NCBI RefSeq assembly: GCF_018812025.1
Contig: NC_063058.1
Coordinates: forward strand, 14,993,797-15,057,796
DNA: 64,000 nt
Direction: 5' to 3'
Source of the DNA: Megalobrama amblycephala
Taxonomy: Eukaryota > Chordata > Actinopteri > Cypriniformes > Xenocyprididae
This document shows positions 12,204-40,646 of the stretch, one piece after another (position 1 is the stretch's first letter; each line of letters opens with the position of its first letter). The translations under genes and the position numbers were made by a program. The notes under the pieces are model-generated. The model had not been told where the DNA came from. It did not search any database and saw only the letters and a list, made by a program, of their open reading frames with translations.

Positions 12204-12851
12204 ATAATAGGGATGATGCTTTCATATTGATTGTTAGCCTGAGGTAATCACTCAGAAGATGAAGATAATAAGCTCAGCAGAGAACTAGAGAGAAACATGA
12301 CTGATGCCTGGCAAAATGTTCATGCACTGGTAATGATGTCCTCCTGTATTGATTATTACTTCCCACTTACCCCGGCGATTACTTACATATTTAATGCAAT
12401 TCAGTTAAAAAATCTCAAACATTTATTCATTCTTTTTGTGCCATGTATCTATTGCAATATCAATGTCCATCTTTCACAATTTTCCTAATACATTTTATAT
12501 GAAGATGTTAATCCAGGACTGACGGGGAAAATATATTTCTTTGAGATTGATATGGATTTTCAATAGAATACTGAACGCAAATGGTTGTGGGTATCTAGAG
12601 CAGAAAGGTAATAAGGTTTATGTGGTTTGTATGAATATATGTTTAAATATATAAATATGAATCACATAAGCTAAATGATCAATTCCCTTGTTCCATTATA
12701 GAAAATGTTTTATTAAGCTCTAGTTCTTTTTACTTATTTAAAATTCTTAAAGAGGTTCTTGAATATCATTTCACTTTTTTTTAACTTTAGTTAGTGTATA
12801 ATGTTGCTGTTTGAGCATAAACAACATCTGCAACGTTACGAAGTTTCAGTA
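12204..12851 (+). repeat. 648-bp segment identical to 9825-10472
   Basis: This copy continues into single-copy-looking sequence on both sides, so it is the likelier source of the duplicate lodged in the array. Confidence 0.9.
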
Positions 12852-12894
12852 TCCAACTCATTTTGGCTGCGTGAGATTCTCCAGCTTTGTTGTT

Positions 12895-13149
12895 GTTGAG
12901 CAACCGGAGCGTGAGCTGTTAAAGCTCCACCCTCTTCTGGAAAGGGGGCCGGGAGCAGCAGCTCATTTGCATTTAAAGGGACACACACAAAAACGGCGTG
13001 TTTTTACTCACACCCAAATAGGGGCAAATTTGACAAGCTATAATAAATGATCTGTGGGGAATTTTGAGCTGAAACTTCACAGACACATTCTGGAGACACC
13101 AGAGACTGATATTACATCTTGTAAAAGGGGCATTATAGGTCCCCTTTAA
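12895..13149. mobile_element. Right part of a TTAA-type MITE
   Basis: Contains 'gagctgaaacttcacagaca' and ends 'aggtcccctTTAA'. The same inner phrase occurs near the right end of the MITE at 54306-55247, so the two are related. The left terminus is not evident. Confidence 0.5.
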
Positions 13150-14435
13150 TACATAATATGAATAATATGTAAGGATTATTCAATTCAACACACACACACA
13201 CTTGCCTGCCATTTCCAGATTTTTCCATGCCAGAAATTGGATGTTTCCATCATGTCTGTTGTTATCTGGTGTCACCAGGGCATTCGGTAACACAATCCCA
13301 TACTTCCCTGCCCACTATTTCAGCGTCACTCACGCTTCCTCTGGTCACGGCAGACCACCATCAATCTCTGTCGTTCCCCTTTGCTCACTCTCTGTTGTGC
13401 AAACACTACTCATGCCTGACAGAGCAGCGCTGCATGTTTTGGTCCCATCCAATCCATATTGACGTGTGTCATTTAGAGCTGTGGTCAATGACGAGTCTTT
13501 ATCACTCCCGTCGCTCACACTGCCCGCTGACAGCTTCTTGTCTAGAGCTTATGAAAAACACCAAAGCTGCTTAATGGAAACTGCCTTCTGCCACCGTAAA
13601 TGGTAATAGAGTCAGTCCCAAGATGTGGTGGAGAAGTGCAGGTTGGGAAATGATACCTGCTGTTTGGAGCACATCCAGAAAATCCATATGGATCGAGACG
13701 AATGTGGATTTCCATACTTTGAAGCTGGCAGTGCAGGCATATTGTGAAGGTAATGATGCAGAAGGTGTGAGAGCCCTACAAATATCAGTTCGCTTTTCTC
13801 CACAGTTTGTCTCATGTTAGAATTAATTCACAGTTTTGTTTGAGAAAGTTAGGCATGAAATGGCATTCATTGTCTTTTAATGGAGAGTTGAGCAAACAAT
13901 CTGTCTTTTTTCTTAAATTTTTACCCTCTGTCAGGTAGCGTGTGATTGTATATGACACCCTGTTTGATTGATAATTAGGTTGTGATGACTGGAGGGACTT
14001 AAAGCTTTAATTATAATATGATTAAACAATGCCCCCCTCATAGATCAGGCTAACGATGCAGGAAAGCCAATTTAATCCCTGTAAGAATGACTCGGAGCAT
14101 CACAGGAACAGTAATGAGAGCTTGCAGAGAGAACCCTAATATCCGCCGCATGTGGCTCGGTCTCCCTGCGAGGAGCTGTGGGTTGATATCTGTTACCACA
14201 CATACACAAATACACACTTGAATGGGAAACTTTCTCTTTTACATTCATTGCTCTAGATGTAAGGTAATGACCCCCAACACTGCACATTTTGGATGTCACT
14301 TTTTTTGACACCCAATTTGGTTTATAGAATCATTTAACAAAGTGTTTCAGATAACACTGCCCAAAGCCTAGTGCTTTTTTAGACAATGGCTAATTATTGT
14401 CTTTATTTGGCTTAATGGGAAAATTTTTGTGGAGA
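13150..14435. other. Presumed intron, nothing recognised
   Basis: A short CA run at about 13190. Several overlapping open frames at 13200-13820 on both strands lack domains and are probably chance. Confidence 0.4.
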
Positions 14436-14815
14436 CTTACGCTAAGTTCACACTGTCAGTCCAAGTTAGTGTACCAAGTCGATACTGAAATTTTAAAAAT
14501 GTGACGCTTTGAGCGCTGTTGAGCAGATTCTTAAACACCTCTGATTGGCCATTGTATTCACGCGCTCATCAGATATGTCTGTGATTGGCTACAATGATCA
14601 ACACTTCAAAAACATGTTGTAAATAGACATCAATAACGCTCTTCACCAATTCAAACGCTTCAGTGTGCTTACAAATGCTCCTGTGTGTTGATCATTGTAG
14701 CCAATCACAGACATACGTATCTGATGAGTGCGTGAACACAAATGCCAATCAGAGGTGTTTATGAATCTGCTCAACAGCATTCAAAGCAGTACCGACTTGA
14801 TATCACGGTCCAAAT
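14436..14815. repeat. Palindromic repeat with long arms
   Basis: Left arm 'acacctctgattggccattg' and 'gtctgtgattggctacaatg' face their complements 'gccaatcagaggtgtttatg' and 'cattgtagccaatcacagac'. The left arm recurs alone at 22105-22272. Confidence 0.75.
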
Positions 14816-14822
14816 AATAATC

Positions 14823-14825
<3 letters not shown>

Positions 14826-14866
<41 letters not shown>

Positions 14867-14888
14867 TAGATAGATAGATAGATAGATA
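14826..14888. repeat. Compound (AT)n(GATA)n microsatellite
   Basis: AT dinucleotides to about 14864, then GATA tetranucleotides. Confidence 0.95.
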
Positions 14889-15422
14889 ATCCAAATTCGA
14901 TTATTTGTGTATTTGATTGGAATCTGATCTAAAATTATTGACTGTCCAGATTGTGTATCGTAATCCGATTTGTGTGTCCCATGCCGCTATTTCATTTTCC
15001 GCAATATCTGCATTGGTTTCTATGTCACTGACTTTGCGTTTTTAGGTATACGGCAACAATCGCAACATGGAGGGGTTTGCAATACAGATGTTGTCTTATT
15101 TACAACATAACAATGTGTAGCCGCCGCGCGGGACTACTGTGTCTTATGGGGCAGCGGAAGGTATGTGCGACTTTATTTCGTGCTTTCGTCTCTGCCGGAT
15201 TCAAAACATGTGTCCGTTATAGTGTCATTTTCTGCTCGTCCGGTACTTTGTAACAACACAACTTTGTTTCCTATAACAACGTTTGACGCTTACATTTTAC
15301 GTGGCGCGAGAAAGTCACATACAGTAAACCACGCAAAATAATATCAGAGCAGTCAGATTGAAACGGGTTTCCAGAAATGCAATTTGAATAGGATTTCAAA
15401 CCACATATGAATGTAGCTCGAA

Positions 15423-15424
<2 letters not shown>
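14889..15424. other. Presumed intron, nothing recognised
   Basis: Slightly CpG-rich at 15115-15160; no gene signal. Confidence 0.35.

Positions 15425-15515
<91 letters not shown>
15425..15515. repeat. (AT)n microsatellite
   Basis: About 91 bases of pure AT. Because AT repeats translate to Ile-Tyr runs on both strands, it produces spurious open frames. Confidence 0.95.
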
Positions 15516-15518
<3 letters not shown>

Positions 15519-15607
15519 TTATAAACATTCTCAGTGTTATTTTTATTATGTTTATTTTTTATGTATTTATTTTTGAGTGTTATTATTAATTTTGTATATA
15601 TTAATTT

Positions 15608-16813
15608 TAGGGCTGTCAAAATAACGTGTTAATTTCGATTAATTAATCTGAGAAAAAATAACGCGTTAAAAAAAATAACGCAGATTAATCCACTCCGTAT
15701 TGACCTTTGAACCTGGAGCCGTTCTAGCCACCATTCGACTGTAAAATGAAGGAGGGAGACGACTGCTGCGCTGACGGACAGATCGAGCAGGGCTCCTCCC
15801 TCGTGCGCGCGAGCTCTCTCAAAGTAAGCATCGTCTTTGCACTCTCTCTACCTCACACATCTAAATCAACTGACACAATGCTAAAAGTTCGTAAGACCGA
15901 ATCCATGTTTCACGAGGCGCATTCGGAGAATGACAGGCGCCCTGCACATGCAGCTGACATAAACCACACTTTCAGTAAACAAAAAGAAAATCCTATCCAG
16001 TGGTTAAGTGTTTTCTGTGTTGACAAATCTTTTGCGATGTCCTAATAACAGTTGCGATTCGCACGCAACGCGTCAACGTCCGCTAATGTCCAATTCGTGA
16101 CCTAATGACTCATTTGAACAGATTCATTTTAATGAATCATGACAACAACTGATCTGTCCACACGGTCTATAATGAATCATTTACTCGTTAATCATTTAAT
16201 CATTAACTCTGAAATGAGAACATAAGTGTGCTTAGCCCATTTAGCAAGAGTGGTTAGTAAAATTAGCCTTAATAATCCACAATATTTTCAGGTTATTTAA
16301 ATGACAATGTGTAGTAAATTAGGCCTACCTATAAAATCAGTTAGTTTAGACTGGAGTGAGGTGAAACCAGAACAAAGCAAGTTGTTGTTAGCTAGGTGCA
16401 TTCAATTGTATATGGTAGAAAATTATATTATTAGTTAATATAACTTCTAAATGCTACTTTTTAATACTTTTCAGGTTTAGCAAAAAAGCATCTTCTCTTA
16501 CAAAGCTATAAAATCACTTTTTTTTTTTTTTTTTTTTTTGCAAAGAGGGCAAAAAAGAATTACAGTGAGTGTGACGGGTACTTTATTGTCAGTATCAGGC
16601 TTGCAGATCATGTGGGTAGGGCACTTTTTACTGTTTGTGTGGATGACCATGTCTTTCACCACCGAAGACCATTTTTGACCCAGGAAAAACCCTGCATTGA
16701 TTCATTTGAATTGAAATATTTAATACTTTCACAGCAAAAATTATGTATGCGATTAATTTAGATTAATTAATCACAGAGTATGTAATGTAAATTTTAATCG
16801 ATTGACAGCCCTA
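15608..16813. mobile_element. hAT element with perfect 8-bp target duplication
   Basis: Termini TAGGGCTGTCAA and TTGACAGCCCTA are exact inverted repeats. ATTAATTT flanks both sides (15600-15607 and 16814-16821), the 8-bp duplication typical of hAT transposons. The 1.2-kb interior has one 99-codon open frame (15746-16045, + strand) with no transposase motif that I recognise, plus a poly-T run near 16517. It is most likely non-autonomous. Confidence 0.85.
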
Positions 16814-16821
16814 ATTAATTT

Positions 16822-18234
16822 ATATTTTGTTACATATTAATTACATAATTATTTTATTTTTTTACCTGTTTGGCTTCATATACTGTATATGTAAATGTTT
16901 GTATATTTGTTTGTTTGTTTGTTTATTTGATTTTTTTTCTGTATGTTGTCAACATCTCCTCTTCCTCTTCAATATGCACCGCGTACCATCTCTACATTTT
17001 CACCTGGAGCGATATGGCCTTAATTTTTAGTCATATGCATGTGGAGGAAACTGTTTTCTTTGAAAGCATTAAATGCTCAGGTTAGGACCTCAGTGGCTGG
17101 AGCTTAAACTGTCGCCCACTGTGATATGTCACAACGTATGACCCCAGCAGTTTGAAACTGTAGAGCACCCTGCCTGAGTCGTATCGCCTAGCTTAACCTT
17201 TCATTGGCACCGTATAATGAATCTGAATGGATCTGTCGGTCTACATCCAAGCCTAGCGTTAAAGCCTGACTCTGTCAGCCATTTTGTCCTAAGGCAAAGT
17301 GCTTTCTAACATTACAGGTGTACCTAGCTGCCCTCTACACTTTACTTGAACTCGTTGAGTTTAACCTTTCATTTGCTGCCTTGCTTCACTTTGTTTTCGA
17401 GTCTAACCGGCACCAAAACGAGTGAACCTGCAGCAGGTGTATTTCTCAATTGTCATTAAATCTGGATTATGCCATCTTTCTCATTCTCTAGGTTCCTTCT
17501 TATTGGAAAAGTGTTTCCAGGGAGACCGTTAGTTGAGTTAGTACATATGGGCTTAACTCATCTACAATGCATAGCTGACATTTACCCAGCATGTCTTGAG
17601 AGCTCCCTGAACATACGCTAACGCAGCCTTCTGATTATTTATGTATAAATTCTGCTTGTGTTGTCTGCGCTACTGTATGCAGATGAACAATTTATAAGAG
17701 GAAGAATGAATAAAGCATAGTTTTAGAGTGCTTTTGAATTGATTCATATTATAAAGGCTCAATTATACTCTCTGGTTTAGCTAGGAAGCTAACCGCTGTT
17801 TGTCACCTCCATTGTGGTGACACTTTTCATTAAGGCATGAGATGTGTGTATATTCCCATTTATTTATCAGTATGTGCATTCCTCGGCCCACTGTTCAGTG
17901 CTCCAGTGGATTTATTCAATGGTGTCCCATCGTTTGGCTGTGTGCGGATACGGAAGGCCATGCATAATGTATGGCTACTATGCGGATGCACTTTAGACCA
18001 TGTTATTTTGGAATTTTTTCAAGCACCCAGGCTCTATGTATCAACGTCCCCTGGGTGTTTCCTTTTTTCTTCCCCAACTAGCAGTCACCTTGACCTTTCG
18101 AAAGGTTAATTTAGTATTTTATTCAAGTTTTATTCAAGTATTCAAGAAAATAGTTATTCTCTCTAGCTGTGAATTAGCTCGTCTAACAAAAGAACCCTGC
18201 TGAAAAATAGCTTTAACTAGCCTAATGTATTTTG
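16822..18234. other. Presumed intron, nothing recognised
   Basis: Mixed composition; open frames at 16827-17085 and 17837-18203 show no domain or exon signature. Confidence 0.4.
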
Positions 18235-18606
18235 GTGGTTTTCCAGCATGGATCTGTTTTGATGGTTTTAGAGAGGTTTTGGGTACTTGTCAGTTGGTTT
18301 GGCCGGGAAACCAACTAAAGACCAGCTTGGCCATGCTGGGAGACAATAAAACCAACTTAACACCAGTTTTGGCCAAGTGTTGAGTTCAGCTAAACCAGCT
18401 GTTTTGTTGTTGTTGTTTTAATCCATTAAATCTAGTGGTTAGCTTATCTACATTGGCCAGATTGGTTAGGTTGATCTATTTGGACTATTACGTGTCAGCT
18501 GGTCAGGCTGGGTGAGATCAGCTAAACCAGCTAAAGACCAGATTGAAACCATAAAATTGGCTGAACATCATCTTGGATAGGTGGGAAGACCAGGTAAAAC
18601 CAGGTA
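18235..18606. repeat. Degenerate 'accagctaaa' minisatellite-like tract
   Basis: Many diverged copies of words such as 'aaccagctaaagaccag' and 'ggccatgctggg'. It resumes at 19372-19450, so the next element split it. A small patch of similar wording is at 24050-24105. Confidence 0.55.
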
Positions 18607-19364
18607 CACTGTAAACCCATATAAGTTGGGCTAACTCGAAACATTTGAGGTGATCAAAATAAATTTTTTTTTAGTTATGATGTTCCCAATTTTAAATAAG
18701 CAGAAATATCAAGTTTTGAGTTAGTAGTACTCATGCATGTTAAATGCTCCCAACTTGAAGTACTGAGTTAGCAAACTCATACATTTTGATAGCAATTAAC
18801 ATTAAATTTTTAGTTAACCTTTTTATTTTGAGTTCTTGCAAATCAAATGGTTTATTTACTTCACTGTAAACCCTAATAAGACAAAAAATGCTAATTTTCT
18901 AACATGTTAACAATAGCATGGTATAGCACTTACTGAATGAGTACAACATGTAACTCAAACCAAGCAGCATGCGCCACTTTGTCACCATGACGAAAACCCA
19001 CATTAACAGAAACTCTTCTAAATTAGCATAACAAAACAGTAATCACTACTAAATCTCCCTAACCATTAAAAAACATTATATAACACTTAATTTTAGCATT
19101 TACTCTCCCTTTTGAGTGCCACGGGCAAAGAATGCTGGGAAATAGAAATCCCAGCCCAGTTTCACTTAAACTAAAAGAAATGAGTTCATACAACTCAAAA
19201 CAATGAAACATTTCAGTTGACTTGAAATATGTCAGTGCTGTGAACTCAAAAGAAAAAGAATGTTCTAAATGCTCATGACAGTTAATTTAACTGAACTAAT
19301 TTGTTTAATTTAAGTTTGTCCTGCTCAAAACAATAAAGCATTTTGAGCGTTAGGGTTTACAGTG
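18607..19364. mobile_element. Non-autonomous DNA transposon, 12-bp inverted ends
   Basis: Starts CACTGTAAACCC and ends GGGTTTACAGTG, exact complements. A second internal 'cactgtaaaccc' at about 18862 suggests an insertion of one copy into another or an internal duplication. No clear target duplication. Confidence 0.7.
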
Positions 19365-19460
19365 ATTTCTGTAGCAGGTAAATCAACCTGATATGGTAAG
19401 TTGGTGTATTAGCCTGGCCAAACCAGCTGGTCTGTTTAGGTGTATTTTGGCAGGGAAAGC

Positions 19461-20562
19461 ATCTTAACTCTGACTCTAGCTAAATTATATTATTAGCTGC
19501 AATTTTATTGTTAGCATTTGCTTTCCCTGCTATCTATGGCCCATCAAAGCAGGCCTGTTGTGACCTATTTTTTGGGTTGCGACCCACTAGTTTAGAACCA
19601 ATAATCTAGAGTATCATATTGTCTGTAAGACGTGGGTTATAAATTAAGCATGTCGTGCATGTTCTTTCTCCATTATGAACTCTTCATGATACTGCTTAGT
19701 ATAAAGAAAATGTGCACTCATCTCATTAGACATATTAATTTAGTTTTAAAGGGTGGAGAAACTACTTAGACTCTCCTTTGATCATTATTCATCAAAGCTC
19801 CAAAATGCATGAGCAGGTTGCGCTTGTCCTTGTGCAGAACGTGCAGACAAAATTGTTTAAAGATTCACGAGAAAAATGTCCCCCTCATTTTTGCAAATGA
19901 ACAACAATGCCGTTTCCCAGAGCTTACAGTTCGGCCTATTTCATATGCATGGGATTCAGCTCATATGCCTCTATCTTCTGCCCTATCTTGCAAATGAGAA
20001 AGGTTATCTCGCTCGCACCAATTGATGAATGAATGAGCGTGCAAAGGTTTAGGCCGTCATGCTCTGCCAGGCTTCAGGCCAGGTGAGACATATCCTGCGG
20101 GTTTAATATTTGGTACTCTTAAAGGGGAGAGACTCCCACTGAGATCAGATCCAGAACCTTCCGCAACGCTGCAGGATCCTGCCGGCTGGAAGCCCTTTAA
20201 GCGAGGAGTGAGCGTAAAACGGAACAAAGGCGATTACACCCTGTTCTTTGCTCTCAGTAACTATGGTAGATAAAAGTATAAAAGCAGTTGTCATACAATT
20301 TCCTAAATCATTAAAATTGGGGACTGCAGAGGCAAATTAGCCTGTAATCTGACAAAAAGTGTAATTAAGGATTATTCTAACAGTTAATGTTATATATTAA
20401 AGCTTAAAAAATGACATTTTATTAGTTCATTATATTATTTTTGGGAGCATTTGAACATGGATTACACAGTTTTGAGGCTACACAATTAATCAAAGCCGGA
20501 ATTGCAATATAGCGTTGTTGTGAGATTTATTAAATGGTGTGATTTTTCTAGATCTATCACCG
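19461..20562. other. Presumed intron, nothing recognised
   Basis: The piece around 19570 ('ttgggttgcgacccactag') looks like an eroded repeat end. Nothing else stands out. Confidence 0.35.
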
Positions 20563-20662
20563 AATTTTATTTTATTTTATTTTATTTTATTTTATTTTAT
20601 TTTATTTTATTTTATTTTATTTTATTTTATTTTTTTATTTTTTTTTTTTTTTTTTTTTTTAT
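20563..20662. repeat. (TTTTA)n followed by poly-T
   Basis: About 13 pentanucleotide units, then a T-rich run. Confidence 0.9.
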
Positions 20663-21535
20663 TTTTTGCATTTAACTCCTAGTTTATCTCCCTAGTATTT
20701 TTTTTTTGTTATTAAAAACACATTCCATCTTTTATTATATCTTTTTATTATATTTATATCTATATTTTTAATTTATTTGATATATATATATAGAAAATGA
20801 TATATTTATATTTAACTATACTTTTTTTTATTAACAGTGGTACATATCAGCTTATAAATGAGGGCCTTTGAATAATGTCAAATGAGGACCTTGAAGTGAA
20901 AAAGGTTGCGAACCACTGAAGAAGTGAAGGAGTGAAGGAGAAGATACAAGCAGGGAAGAGGATAGTTTCAAGTACTGGATTGGCACCCCTGACTCACCAT
21001 TTCCAGGAAGTTGAAGACCCTCTAAACTCTCAGTGGAGCCTTCATGATCGCGGGGAGATATGTCAGAGTTGACATTTAGACATTTGGAGGAGGTTGATGT
21101 AGATGATGTCTGTTTTTTGGTGCAGGAGTGGGGGTGGCTGCGCTCAAAGGTTGTTTGAAAGAGCGTGAAATGCGATACTGAGAGGGCTAGAGATGATTGT
21201 TGTTTGCAGTGATATAGCTGCTATGGGAGTAGGTGTTGGAGTCATTGGCATTGAGATGGTTCCGAAAGGAAGCCCTTCATTGGGCCAAGTGATGTAGTTG
21301 TGGGTGGAGGTGCAATCTAATGGCGGTTTTATGTGGGTTTGACCTCACACTCTTCCGTCTGTCCAGTTAAATGTATGCAATTATAATTCCATATGTTACT
21401 GAGCACTGAGAAGATCCTTTTAGAAAGCCTAATATGTTTTACTCACACACAAGGTCCAACTTCTTGCTAATAGGGGCTGAATTAAGAAAAATTACAGGCA
21501 AATGTTTTTAATATTTATTTTTTACATATTTAAAT
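20663..21535. other. Presumed intron, nothing recognised
   Basis: AT-rich then mixed. No coding signal; 'gttgcgaaccactgaagaag' near 20907 may be another eroded repeat end. Confidence 0.35.
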
Positions 21536-21776
21536 GAAGAGTTCAGATGCAAAAGCCTCAAAGTGCCATCTGATATTTTCTTCTAAAATGAGCATTTTTA
21601 TCAAGCTCATATGTTTAGGTTCAGTAATTTCACTTTAATGTCAATTAATAGTTCATTTTCATTTCCATTAAAGTGAATTAACTGAACATGAACATACAAG
21701 CTTCATAAAAATGCTCATTTTAGAAGAAAATTTCAGATGGCACTTAGAGGCTTTTGCATCGGAACTCTTCAAATGT
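21536..21776. repeat. 240-bp palindrome
   Basis: Left arm words 'agagttcagatgcaaaagcc' and 'ttctaaaatgagcattttta' face 'aaaatgctcattttagaaga' and 'ggcttttgcatcggaactct'. A short central loop of about 40 bases separates the arms. Confidence 0.75.
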
Positions 21777-22104
21777 TTCTTTTGACCATGAAACTGTTAT
21801 TTTACATGCATTTTTACAGTTTTTACATGCATGGTTCTAGCAAATCTAATGTCACGGGTTGAGTTTTATTAAAGTATGAATAAAATGCGAACCTTGAATG
21901 CATTTTTAAGTGTGACAGATTTTAATGTGACAAACAGCACAGGTATATGCAAGATAAGTCCATCTTTGTTTCCTTATCTTGGACAAAAACATGAACACAC
22001 ATTGTGATTTTGTTTGTCATATTTAGATTTTGGTGGCTTAAACTTACTTTACATAAACTTATCTGTAAGTGTAATTTAGCTGTTAGTCAAAAGTACTGAC
22101 TTCT

Positions 22105-22272
22105 GTACCAAGTCAGTACTGAAATTTTAAAAATGTGACGCTTTGAGCACTGTTGAGTGGATTCGTAAACACCTCTGATTGGCCATTGTGTTCACGTGCT
22201 CAACAGATATGTCTGTGATTGGCTACAATGATCAACGCTTCAAAAACATTTTGTAAATAGATATCAATGACA
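22105..22272 (+). repeat. Half-palindrome copy of the repeat at 14436
   Basis: Matches the left arm of 14436-14815 ('gaaattttaaaaatgtgacg', 'ctgattggccattgtgttca') but lacks the right arm. Confidence 0.7.
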
Positions 22273-22784
22273 ATTTGTTGCATTATATATTGCCATTGCT
22301 GCAATTAAAGTTAGCAGCTAATTTACTCTATTTAAATTGACCAATGTATTAACTTAGATTTTGCGAGAATTAATTTTAGACTGTACCAAAATATTATGGC
22401 ACATTATATCACATCTTGCGGCTTAGTTTTTGCCTTAATCCAGAAGCTCATGTTTTGTTTGACTTCATTTGTGGGGACTCTGATCGCCCTGGGCACCAGT
22501 GGTGGATTTGGCACGCCGAATAGCTGGACAGACGTGGCCAGGAAAGGGCTGCAGTCCAGAAAGCATTCGTACACAAAGCCCTGGGCACAGAACTTGTTCT
22601 GGCTGCAAAATGGAACAACGCCAGCAGCTCTCCGGGCAGTGGTTGACTGATGGGTGCTGGAAAAGTTGATGTTTTGAATAACGGTGTCCTTCACCTAGTT
22701 TGCTGCTGGTTCTCTGAATGGACCTACTTGGCATGGTGTGCATATGTGTGAGTCCTCACTAAGAACTCTATTGTGTTGTGACAG
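22273..22784. other. Intron immediately upstream of the LRR-cap exon
   Basis: A GC-richer block at about 22470-22740 is open on both strands, but has no ntrk3 similarity and no paired splice sites. I treat it as intronic. Confidence 0.4.
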
Positions 22785-38356
<15,572 letters not shown>

Positions 38357-39960
38357 GTAAGCCAGTGTAAACTATTCAGCGGGAAACTTGGCATGTTGCG
38401 TTATTAGTGAATAAGTGTGACATCAACTGACACATTTTTTTTATACCAACAACTGTGGTTCGTAGGAAGAAGAAAAATGATATGCTAATTATTATGCTTT
38501 CTATTTTAGCAGTTTGTTCTTAATCAACCTCTTGAGTTGAGCTTCTCGGTCTCTGGATGTTTAAACATGTTCAGCTAGGCAATATCATGTTGGATTTTGC
38601 AAATGTTTATTTGTGGAAGTTCGAACGTGTATGTACATCTGTAGTTGTTCATTAAACTGAGTCAAAATGGGTGCTGTGTTTACAGATTTCAAGGAATAAT
38701 GAGCCTGATGGAGTTTCAGCCACACTTTCGTTCACTAAATACGATTCATATGTCACTGTGCTGGATGGACCCTGGGGTTTGTCCGAGGTCCAAAGCCTAT
38801 GCGTTGCTGGCAAGCAGTTAGCGGACGCTGTAGTTAGCCGTCGCCTTGGTTACGTGCTGGGATGGCGGGAAGCTAGGCTCAGTCATGCTTTCCTGATTCT
38901 CCAATGGGTTTGGCAGGGTTGTTGTTTTCCTCTCTCCTCTCAGAATCCTCCAAACCGTGGTCGGTTTGGCTACCCATGATACATTTTGGCTCCTTTTTTT
39001 AGCCAAAGCATTGGGAAACAACCCTACTTTGTATCCCAGCTCTGACATGAAAACCAGAAATTTCAAATATTCCCCCTTGACACCTTAGTCATTATGAATA
39101 TGAGTCATCCAGACATCATATAATGGCTTCACAATGAACATTACATGTGACATGTAGGCTCGTGTGGAACCGTGCAACACCAATTACACTACAACCAACA
39201 CAAATGCTCATGTTTCAAAGGGATAATTAATGCGATGCATTCAGTCCCCGGAGCCTCTTGCCATGTTATATTCTTCATTCAGCATCAACTGGAATCTAAT
39301 CATTGGCTCTGTCTGTTGGTAACGGTGTCAGAGTACCCATAAGTTCCTGCTACGGCCCAGACAGAGCTCTAAATGAATGCGTGCCGTGTTGGCTGACTGT
39401 CTTGCCTTGGCACAATGCCACGTTCATTGACTTTCTCCGTTGCACTTTGGTTCCCACGGGGAAATTCTTTTTTCCCCCTCCTCTCTTTCTGCCGTGTTTT
39501 ACAACTGCTACCCTTGTCTCTTCTCTCCACCAATCCCTTTATACCCTCCCACCCTCTACCGTCTGTTACCCCCCACTCTTGTTGACAGAAAGCGAGAACT
39601 CTCAATCCTTTTTTAACAAAGCTAATTAATTGGAGATTAAGCCGATAACGTAAACGGATGTGGAATAAGGCAAGAGAACGGAGGAGGGAGGAGAGCTCTG
39701 GATGGCGCTGGAAGAAGTCCGGCTGCCGGTTCCGGCTTGATCCGACTTGTTCCGGCTGTTTGGGTCTCCAGGAAATAACAGGAAGATGATTGTTGTGCTT
39801 GGGATTGCTTGTACCCCATTCAGACTCTAGAAAGAAAGAAAGAACATCCATATGCTCTAGTACAAGGCCTCTTTTATAATAAGCCATGGCTTATTATTGG
39901 GAACTTGTGAATTTTAGCGGCATAATTGCATCTAGCACTATCTTTATATCATTTAGTTGC
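38357..39960. other. Start of the long ntrk3 intron after the transmembrane exon
   Basis: Contains an acceptor-like site at 38684-38685 (see findings) and a GC-richer stretch at 39300-39750 without domains. No kinase-side exon found. Confidence 0.45.
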
Positions 39961-40016
39961 TTAAAGGGATAGTTCAGCCAAAAATGAAAATCATCCCATG
40001 ATTTACTCACCCTTAA

Positions 40017-40395
40017 AGCAGAACTAAGTAACTTTTTTTTTTTACCTTCATGAATATTTTTCTAAGTCCTTATGATGGTTAATTGACTTGTAGTGGTGTG
40101 TTTGAGGTGTGCACTAACCCCCCTCTGGCACGTCTACGCCAGAAAACAGCACTTGAACAAGTTGAGCTGCGCCGACCCGACACAATCTCGCCTCATGTTC
40201 ACGTTCATGCGAGAGTGACAAAATGCTTTACGGTAATTAAAAAACAATGTATATATTATGACTTTATAAGACAATTTCGAAAATTACCCACCTCCATCGA
40301 GATTTCTTGTACTGTATTTGCAAAACTACTGCGCTGGTGAGCGTTGTAGTCCAGAGCCTGTAGGGGGAGCTTTGCAAATCTTACTGAGTTCCACT
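40017..40395. mobile_element. TTAA-flanked MITE nested in the palindrome
   Basis: TTAA at 40013-40016 and 40396-40399. Left AGCAGAACTAAGTAACTTTT and right 'cttactgagttccact' are imperfect complements. Confidence 0.75.
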
Positions 40396-40477
40396 TTAAG
40401 CCATCCTAGGTGTATATGACTATCTTCTTTCAGATGAACACAATCGGAGATATATTTAAAAATATCCTGGCTCTTTA

Positions 40478-40646
40478 AAGCTTTATAATGGTAGTGAAAG
40501 AGCTCCCCCTACAGGTTCCTTCAGTGAATCACACTGTCGTAAATACTCCAAGCGCAGCTCTGGACTACAACGACTACAACGCTCACCAGCGCAGTAGTTT
40601 TGCAAATACAGTACAAGTCTCAAGCTTTATAATGGTAGTGAAAGAG
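40478..40646. repeat. 25-bp duplication flanking an inverted MITE piece
   Basis: 'aagctttataatggtagtga' plus five more bases stands at 40478-40502 and again at 40622-40646. The 119 bp between them are largely the reverse complement of 40299-40370 in the neighbouring MITE, with about 42 foreign bases and a 9-bp repeat added. Confidence 0.7.

Noticed and set aside
9918..12488. Two identical 63-codon frames
   Set aside because: They are identical only because the 648-bp segment is duplicated; no domain or start context.
15271..15619. Ile-Tyr repeat frames on both strands
   Set aside because: Translation of the (AT)n microsatellite.
22396..22743. Overlapping frames on both strands just upstream of the first exon
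   Set aside because: No similarity to Trk LRR exons and no suitable splice borders; GC-richer intron explains the openness.
39303..39887. 172-codon minus-strand frame and opposing plus frame
   Set aside because: Low-complexity Arg/Lys/Glu-rich text from a CT-rich stretch, no domain, no splice partners for ntrk3.
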